Source: Methylophilaceae bacterium
Lineage (GTDB): Bacteria; Pseudomonadota; Gammaproteobacteria; Burkholderiales; Methylophilaceae
Assembly (NCBI GenBank): GCA_017880825.1
Contig: JADGRN010000045.1
Coordinates: forward strand, 1 to 9,363
DNA length: 9,363 nt
Direction: 5' to 3'
A program made the translations under genes and the position numbers. Below, in pieces: positions 5,349 through 9,363 of the stretch. The notes under the pieces are model-generated. The model was not told where the DNA came from. It saw only the letters and a list, made by a program, of their open reading frames with translations, and did no database searches. The stretch's first letter is position 1, and each line of letters opens with the position of its first letter.

Positions 5349-7024
5349 GGCGCTTTTTCCAGCGCCACACCGTCCTGGCGGAATTGCCCCAAGGCCAATT
5401 CACGTTGCAGGTTACCTTGCTCATCCAGGCGGATCTTGCCGCTCAAGCCATGCAATAGCAAGGGCGCATGAGGTTGTTTTTTTAAAGCTGCCAGTATGTG
5501 ATAGGCATCAACTCCGAGCGCGAACCAGCGCTGCGTTTCACCGGGAGGAAGATCAGCAGCAGCGTTGCGATAAGGCGCAAATTCAGGATCGTCCGGGTTC
5601 AGCAGCCAGGGGATATCGACGAAATGGATGGCCGACAGCGCTTCATTCAAAGGGTCTTTTGCATTGCCACCATAAATATGCGAAAGACCAAAAGTTGGTG
5701 TTGCGCTGTCAAGATAGGAGCGAATGGCACGGGCCTGTATGGCATCAGCGGCAAGGAAAATCATGTCCGCAGGGTGGGCGGTCGTCTGCGCCTTGAGATC
5801 AGCAAAATTGGATCCTTCAGGGAAACTCGCCTGCAGCGTAATCTGCCCGCCTTCAGCAATCCATGCTGCGCTGAAAGCTTCAACCATATGCGCAGCCAGC
5901 GGCGTGGCGGCAGATATCACAATCGCAGACTGCATACCGTAATCACGTGCGATCTTAACGATTTGTGCGGCTTCGGTTTCTATTGATAATCCCAGCATAT
6001 GCAAATCACTTTGTGCCTTGATGTCCTCGCTCTGGTTCAAAACCAGTGTAGGAACAGGCAACGTAACACCGGCCAAGGCGCCGACTTCATCACGCGTAAG
6101 CGGACCGACGACGGATTGTGCACCATCGGCAACTGCCTGCTGGTAGATGGCAATAATTTGGTCTTTGTCGCCGTTGGCAGCGTAGGCTTTGACTTCCGCA
6201 TGTCCTTGCGCAACCGCTTGTGCTGCTTCAAAACCGTGCCGGATAGCGACAGCTGCCGCCGAGTAAGCTTCAACTTCAAATGGCAGCAACAGTGCGACTT
6301 TGCCTTCAAGAGTAGCGACAGTCTGGGCATTGTTGCTGTTGGAGGCCTGTAGAAGTAACGCTGCTAAAGCAGGATGCTCTGGGTAAGTTCTGCGCCAGGA
6401 TTCGATGGCTTTTTTGGGGCTGGCGCTACTACTTGCCGCGAGCGCCAAGTCTATCCAGCCTTGCACGATGTTATCCGGACTTTCGCCGCGCATTTCAATC
6501 AACTGTTGTTTGCTTTGACTGGTGAGCAACTGCCAGATTTTTTGCTGATCAGCTTCTGTTTCCGATTCAGATAAATCAGGCTCGGCCAGGACGTGTTGCT
6601 CCAGCGCACGCAGCGTATCCTGCTGGTTCTCATAGGCTAGTGCCAGGGTTGCGTGTAAACTCGCATTGGCTTCCGGCACTAAGCCGCTCTCGGCTTGCAG
6701 TGGCAGTAGCAGCCTGAAAGTAGTGTCAAAATCAGCCCGCGAGGCGGCAATTTGCGCAGACAGCAATTTGGCATAAGGTGAGATGCTGGGAATACTGGCT
6801 TGGGCTAGTTGGACGCAAGCTGCGTCAGATTTTTTAAGGCAAGCCAGCCCATCCAGATATTGCTCTTGCGGAGTTTTTTTTGGTTGAATAACTTTGAGTG
6901 GGCTAGATGCAGCAGGGGCTGCGGCAGGTGATTTAGCTACGGCTGGTTTGGCTGTTTCCGCATGCGCGAACCCCGCCATCAACAACCATTGCAATAAAAG
7001 AAAGGCAATCAAACGTTGAATCAT
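5345..7024 (-). CDS. lpoA: LpoA/LppC family penicillin-binding protein activator without lipobox
   Basis: LpoA activates the peptidoglycan synthase PBP1A from the periplasmic side. This 559-residue homologue (E. coli 678) has an N-terminal helical TPR-like half (about 52-230) after an Ala/Pro/Lys linker (23-50), and a C-terminal LppC domain with a periplasmic-binding-protein fold (about 240-555). LppC landmarks are KVALLLPF (242-249), VVGPLTRDEV (305-314), HFVDIPWLL (467-475), RWFALGVDAY (499-508) and LSGKIRLDEQGNLQRE (527-542). The leader ([22 protein letters not shown]) ends in an AHA site, so type I cleavage at residue 22 is predicted. There is no cysteine before C62, so no lipid anchor, unlike E. 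coli LpoA. The ATG overlaps the rsmI start head to head, and no Shine-Dalgarno is visible. The stop overlaps the yraN start. Confidence 0.87.
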   Translation of the reverse strand: MIQRLIAFLLLQWLLMAGFAHAETAKPAVAKSPAAAPAASSPLKVIQPKKTPQEQYLDGLACLKKSDAACVQLAQASIPSISPYAKLLSAQIAASRADFDTTFRLLLPLQAESGLVPEANASLHATLALAYENQQDTLRALEQHVLAEPDLSESETEADQQKIWQLLTSQSKQQLIEMRGESPDNIVQGWIDLALAASSSASPKKAIESWRRTYPEHPALAALLLQASNSNNAQTVATLEGKVALLLPFEVEAYSAAAVAIRHGFEAAQAVAQGHAEVKAYAANGDKDQIIAIYQQAVADGAQSVVGPLTRDEVGALAGVTLPVPTLVLNQSEDIKAQSDLHMLGLSIETEAAQIVKIARDYGMQSAIVISAATPLAAHMVEAFSAAWIAEGGQITLQASFPEGSNFADLKAQTTAHPADMIFLAADAIQARAIRSYLDSATPTFGLSHIYGGNAKDPLNEALSAIHFVDIPWLLNPDDPEFAPYRNAAADLPPGETQRWFALGVDAYHILAALKKQPHAPLLLHGLSGKIRLDEQGNLQRELALGQFRQDGVALEKAP

Positions 7025-7864
7025 AGCGGCACATTATATGTGGTAGCCACGCCGATTGGAAATTTGCAGGACATTACTTTGCGCGCGCTGGAGATTCTCA
7101 AAAGCGTCGATGTGATTGCTGCCGAAGATACGCGTCACACAGCGGGCTTGCTGGCGCACTTTGCCATTCAAAAAAAGCTTATTGCAGTACATGACCACAA
7201 TGAACGCAAAGCCGCCGAACAATTATTGACCCGCTTGCAAGCCGGCGAATCGATTGCATTGGTGACCGATGCCGGCACCCCCGGTATCAGCGACCCCGGT
7301 GCGGTCGTGGTGGATATCTTGCATGAGGCGGGTATTAAGATAGTGCCTATCCCCGGCGCCAGCGCGGTGATTACGGCCTTATCAGCGGCAGGCATAGCCG
7401 CCACCGGCTTCAGCTTCTACGGCTTCTTGCCCGCCAGCGGTGCGCAACGCCGACGAGCATTGAAAGAGTTGAAAGCACTCAACAGTACGCTGGTGTTTTA
7501 CGAAGCCCCGCATCGCGTCATTGAGAGCGTGCAAGATATGGCAACAGTGCTGGGTGCTGAGCGGCGATTGACCATCGCGCGTGAACTCACCAAAACCTTC
7601 GAGACCTTTCATCGCTGTCAGTTAGGGGATGCTTTAGCATGGCTGCAAGCCGACCCCAACCAGCAGCGTGGTGAGTTTGTATTGCTGGTGGAAGCAGCGC
7701 CAGCTATAGAGGCTGGCCCAATCAGCGATGAAGCCGAGCGTACACTAAAATTGCTGTTAGCTGAATTGCCACTCAAACAAGCGGTAAAATTAGCAGCAGA
7801 TATCAGCGGTGCCAAAAAAAATGCACTGTATGACCATGCACTGAAACTACAATCAACTAAATGA
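7016..7864 (+). CDS. rsmI: 16S rRNA (cytidine1402-2'-O)-methyltransferase RsmI
   Basis: RsmI (YraL) uses S-adenosylmethionine to 2'-O-methylate C1402 of 16S rRNA in the decoding centre. The 282-residue protein is full length and carries all family blocks: [16 protein letters not shown] (6-21), AAEDTRHT (35-42), HDHNE (59-63), [14 protein letters not shown] (82-95), [16 protein letters not shown] (111-126), FYGFLP (134-139), FYEAPHR (161-167) and ARELTKTFE (188-196). The start is TTG at 7016: a stop codon lies 21 bp upstream in frame with no ATG or GTG between, and starting later would remove the conserved LYVV strand. AAAGG at 7001-7005 can serve as Shine-Dalgarno. Its 5' end overlaps that of the divergent lpoA by nine bases. 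Its stop overlaps the pyrC ATG as ATGA. Confidence 0.96.
   Translation: MNHSGTLYVVATPIGNLQDITLRALEILKSVDVIAAEDTRHTAGLLAHFAIQKKLIAVHDHNERKAAEQLLTRLQAGESIALVTDAGTPGISDPGAVVVDILHEAGIKIVPIPGASAVITALSAAGIAATGFSFYGFLPASGAQRRRALKELKALNSTLVFYEAPHRVIESVQDMATVLGAERRLTIARELTKTFETFHRCQLGDALAWLQADPNQQRGEFVLLVEAAPAIEAGPISDEAERTLKLLLAELPLKQAVKLAADISGAKKNALYDHALKLQSTK
7033..7061 (-). promoter_or_regulatory. Possible lpoA promoter inside the 5' end of rsmI
   Basis: A perfect TATAAT lies on the minus strand at 7038-7033 with a poor -35 (TTCCAA at 7061-7056, 17-bp spacing). Its predicted start point would be only two or three bases before the lpoA ATG, giving a nearly leaderless message, which would agree with the missing Shine-Dalgarno. 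The same bases encode the conserved TLYV of RsmI, so the match may be a by-product of coding. Confidence 0.25.
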
Positions 7865-8928
7865 ATACACTGACTATCACCCGCCCCGATGATTGGCATC
7901 TGCACTTGCGCGACGGCGACGCGCTTAAATCAGTACTGCCGCATACCGCGCGCCAGTTTGCCCGCGCCATCGTCATGCCCAACCTGCGTCCGCCGGTTAC
8001 CTCGACAGACATGGCGCTAGCCTATCGCGACCGCATATTGCAGGCATTACCTAATGTAGCGCAGGCGCCCTCGCCTGCAAGGTTTGAGCCGCTCATGACT
8101 CTGTACCTGACTGATAACACCGCGCCGCAGGAGATAGCAGCAGCCAAAGCCAGTGGCCTTGTGCATGGCGTCAAGCTTTACCCGGCGGGCGCCACGACCA
8201 ATTCCGACTCTGGGGTGACTGACATTGCCAATTGCAGCAAGGCGCTGGAAGCGATGGAAAAGCTGGGGATGCCGCTGCTGGTGCACGCCGAAGTGACCGA
8301 TGCGGATGTCGATGTGTTCGACCGCGAAAAGGTGTTTATAGACCGCCATATGGCGCCCTTGCTCAAGCGCTTTCCCGGCTTGCGCGCGGTGTTCGAGCAC
8401 ATTACCACGCGTGATGCCGTCGAGTTTGTCGCCGCCGCGCCTGTCAATGTGGGCGCCACGATTACCGCGCACCACTTGCTGATGAACCGTAACGCGATGT
8501 TCACCGGCGGCATGCGACCGCATCATTACTGCCTGCCCGTGCTCAAGCGCGAGGAACACAGGCAGGCACTGGTAAAAGCCGCCACTTCGGGCAGCCCTAA
8601 ATTTTTCCTGGGCACGGATAGTGCGCCACACCCAAAATCAGCCAAGGAAGCCAGTTGCGGTTGCGCTGGCATATACACCGCGCATGCCGCGATTGAGCTG
8701 TATGCGGAAGCGTTTGAGCATGCGTGTGCACCAGATGAATTAGAGGGCAAACTGGAAGCCTTTGCCAGTTTTTATGGCGCAGATTTTTATGGCCTGCCGC
8801 GTAACCAGGAAAAAATCACTTTAATAAAACAGTCATGGAAAGTACCGGAGCAGTTGTCGCTGGGGGCAGAAGTGCTGGTGCCTTTGCGTGCCGGGCAACT
8901 GATTACATGGCGTTTAAGCGGAGCTTGA
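7861..8928 (+). CDS. pyrC: Dihydroorotase, PyrC type
   Basis: PyrC catalyses the reversible cyclisation of carbamoyl-aspartate to dihydroorotate, the third step of pyrimidine synthesis, in the cytoplasm. The 355-residue protein is full length for the short, E. coli-like class (348 residues). The metal ligands are visible: H13 and H15 in DWHLHLRD, the carboxylated lysine K105 in [14 protein letters not shown]142 in LLVHAE, H180 in VFEHITT and D253 in LGTDSAPH. Substrate-binding residues are R17 and N41 (VMPNLRPP). [10 protein letters not shown] (265-274) and the [10 protein letters not shown] segment (202-211) are also typical. The ATG overlaps the rsmI stop by four bases, indicating coupled translation, and the aminotransferase gene begins five bases after its stop. 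No pyrimidine attenuator is seen immediately upstream, which is all rsmI coding sequence. Confidence 0.97.
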   Translation: MNTLTITRPDDWHLHLRDGDALKSVLPHTARQFARAIVMPNLRPPVTSTDMALAYRDRILQALPNVAQAPSPARFEPLMTLYLTDNTAPQEIAAAKASGLVHGVKLYPAGATTNSDSGVTDIANCSKALEAMEKLGMPLLVHAEVTDADVDVFDREKVFIDRHMAPLLKRFPGLRAVFEHITTRDAVEFVAAAPVNVGATITAHHLLMNRNAMFTGGMRPHHYCLPVLKREEHRQALVKAATSGSPKFFLGTDSAPHPKSAKEASCGCAGIYTAHAAIELYAEAFEHACAPDELEGKLEAFASFYGADFYGLPRNQEKITLIKQSWKVPEQLSLGAEVLVPLRAGQLITWRLSGA

Positions 8929-8933
8929 GCCTC

Positions 8934-9363
8934 ATGACAGATGCACAACAGATTCATCCTTTTCATCCACCCAAGCGTGTTCTGCTCGGTCCCGGCCCAT
9001 CGGACGTGCATCAGCGTGTGCTGGATGCCATGGCCAGGCCAACGCTGGGGCATCTCGACCCGAAGTTCTGCGACATGATGGAAGAGATGAAAACGCTGCT
9101 GCGCTACGCCTTCCAGACTGAAAACCAGTTGACCTTCCCCTTGTCCGCGCCCGGTTCTGTCGGCATGGAAAGCTGCTTCGTCAATCTGGTGGAGCCGGGC
9201 GACAAGGGCATTGTGTGTAGCAACGGCGTGTTTGGCCGTCGCATGGCGGAGAACGTCAAGCGCAGCCGAGGCGAGCTGGTCTTGGTGGAAGATGCCTGGG
9301 GCAAGCCGGTGGATCCGCAAAAGCTGGAAGACGCGCTGAAAGCCAATCCGGACACCAAAGTGG
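8934..9363 (+). CDS. Class V alanine/serine-glyoxylate-type aminotransferase, N-terminal part
   Basis: The first 143 codons of a PLP-dependent class V aminotransferase run off the right edge. Landmarks are KRVLLGPGPSDVHQRVL (14-30), the TLGHLDPKF segment (37-45), LLRYAFQTENQLTFPLSAPGS (55-75), the cofactor-phosphate region SVGMES (75-80), FVNLVEPGDKG (82-92) and SNGVFGRR (96-103). This pattern matches alanine-glyoxylate and serine-glyoxylate aminotransferases, also grouped with the small subunit of soluble hydrogenase. The PLP lysine and the residues that would tell the substrates apart are outside the window. The start ATG is five bases after pyrC, with GGAG at 8920-8923. If serine is the substrate, it would suit serine-cycle or photorespiratory-type C1 metabolism; this is speculative without the rest of the gene. 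Confidence 0.9.
   Translation, partial: MTDAQQIHPFHPPKRVLLGPGPSDVHQRVLDAMARPTLGHLDPKFCDMMEEMKTLLRYAFQTENQLTFPLSAPGSVGMESCFVNLVEPGDKGIVCSNGVFGRRMAENVKRSRGELVLVEDAWGKPVDPQKLEDALKANPDTKV

Noticed and set aside
8047..8631. 194-codon minus-strand open frame inside pyrC
   Set aside because: It is the reverse shadow of a fully recognisable dihydroorotase with all metal ligands in place.
8787..9320. 177-codon minus-strand open frame at the right end
   Set aside because: It overlaps the end of pyrC and the aminotransferase on the opposite strand; the plus-strand frame from 8934 has clear class V aminotransferase motifs.
1..9363. Search for tRNA, rRNA, CRISPR arrays, insertion sequences and attachment sites
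   Set aside because: No cloverleaf, regularly spaced repeats, transposase-like frame or terminal inverted repeats were seen on reading both strands.

Overview
The window looks like ordinary chromosomal DNA of a betaproteobacterium, at roughly 50% GC. The group call rests on gene content and order: trxA-rho-rpmE2, a DUF3579 protein, and the rsmI / lpoA-yraN-(diaA)-dolP envelope locus. A member of the Nitrosomonadales (methylophilid or gallionellid type) would fit, but no rRNA or other taxonomic marker is present, so this is inference. No mobile element, tRNA, rRNA, CRISPR array or phage gene was seen.

Layout. The left block (1-2406) is all on the minus strand. Read in transcription order it is trxA (thioredoxin 1), rho (transcription termination factor), rpmE2 (zinc-independent ribosomal protein L31 type B) and the first 49 codons of a malic enzyme that runs off the left edge. 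rpmE2 has its own near-consensus promoter and a strong intrinsic terminator. A large imperfect hairpin lies between trxA and rho. A 428-bp divergent intergenic region (2407-2834) separates trxA from a plus-strand pair, a YqhA/UPF0114 membrane protein and a secreted TlpA/ResA-type thiol-disulfide protein (2835-3859). That region carries three copies of an 8-9 bp word.

The middle block (3906-7024) is on the minus strand. In transcription order it is lpoA (penicillin-binding-protein activator), yraN (UPF0102), a decayed 3' remnant of diaA, dolP (dual-BON lipoprotein) and a DUF3579 gene. It converges on the tlpA-like gene across a short hairpin. The right block (7016-9363, plus strand) is rsmI (16S rRNA C1402 2'-O-methyltransferase), pyrC (dihydroorotase) and a class V alanine/serine-glyoxylate-type aminotransferase cut by the right edge. 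These three are spaced like an operon (4-nt overlap, then a 5-nt gap).

How it fits together. The left block is core gene expression and redox housekeeping. The middle block is envelope maintenance: peptidoglycan synthase activation and outer-membrane integrity. The right block joins ribosome modification, pyrimidine synthesis and glyoxylate/amino-acid metabolism. The main oddities are all in the middle block: diaA reduced to its last ~50 codons exactly where the intact gene normally sits, an LpoA with an ordinary signal peptide and no lipidation cysteine, and lpoA and rsmI start codons that overlap head to head. I see no convincing new multi-gene system; the diaA remnant is the observation most worth following.
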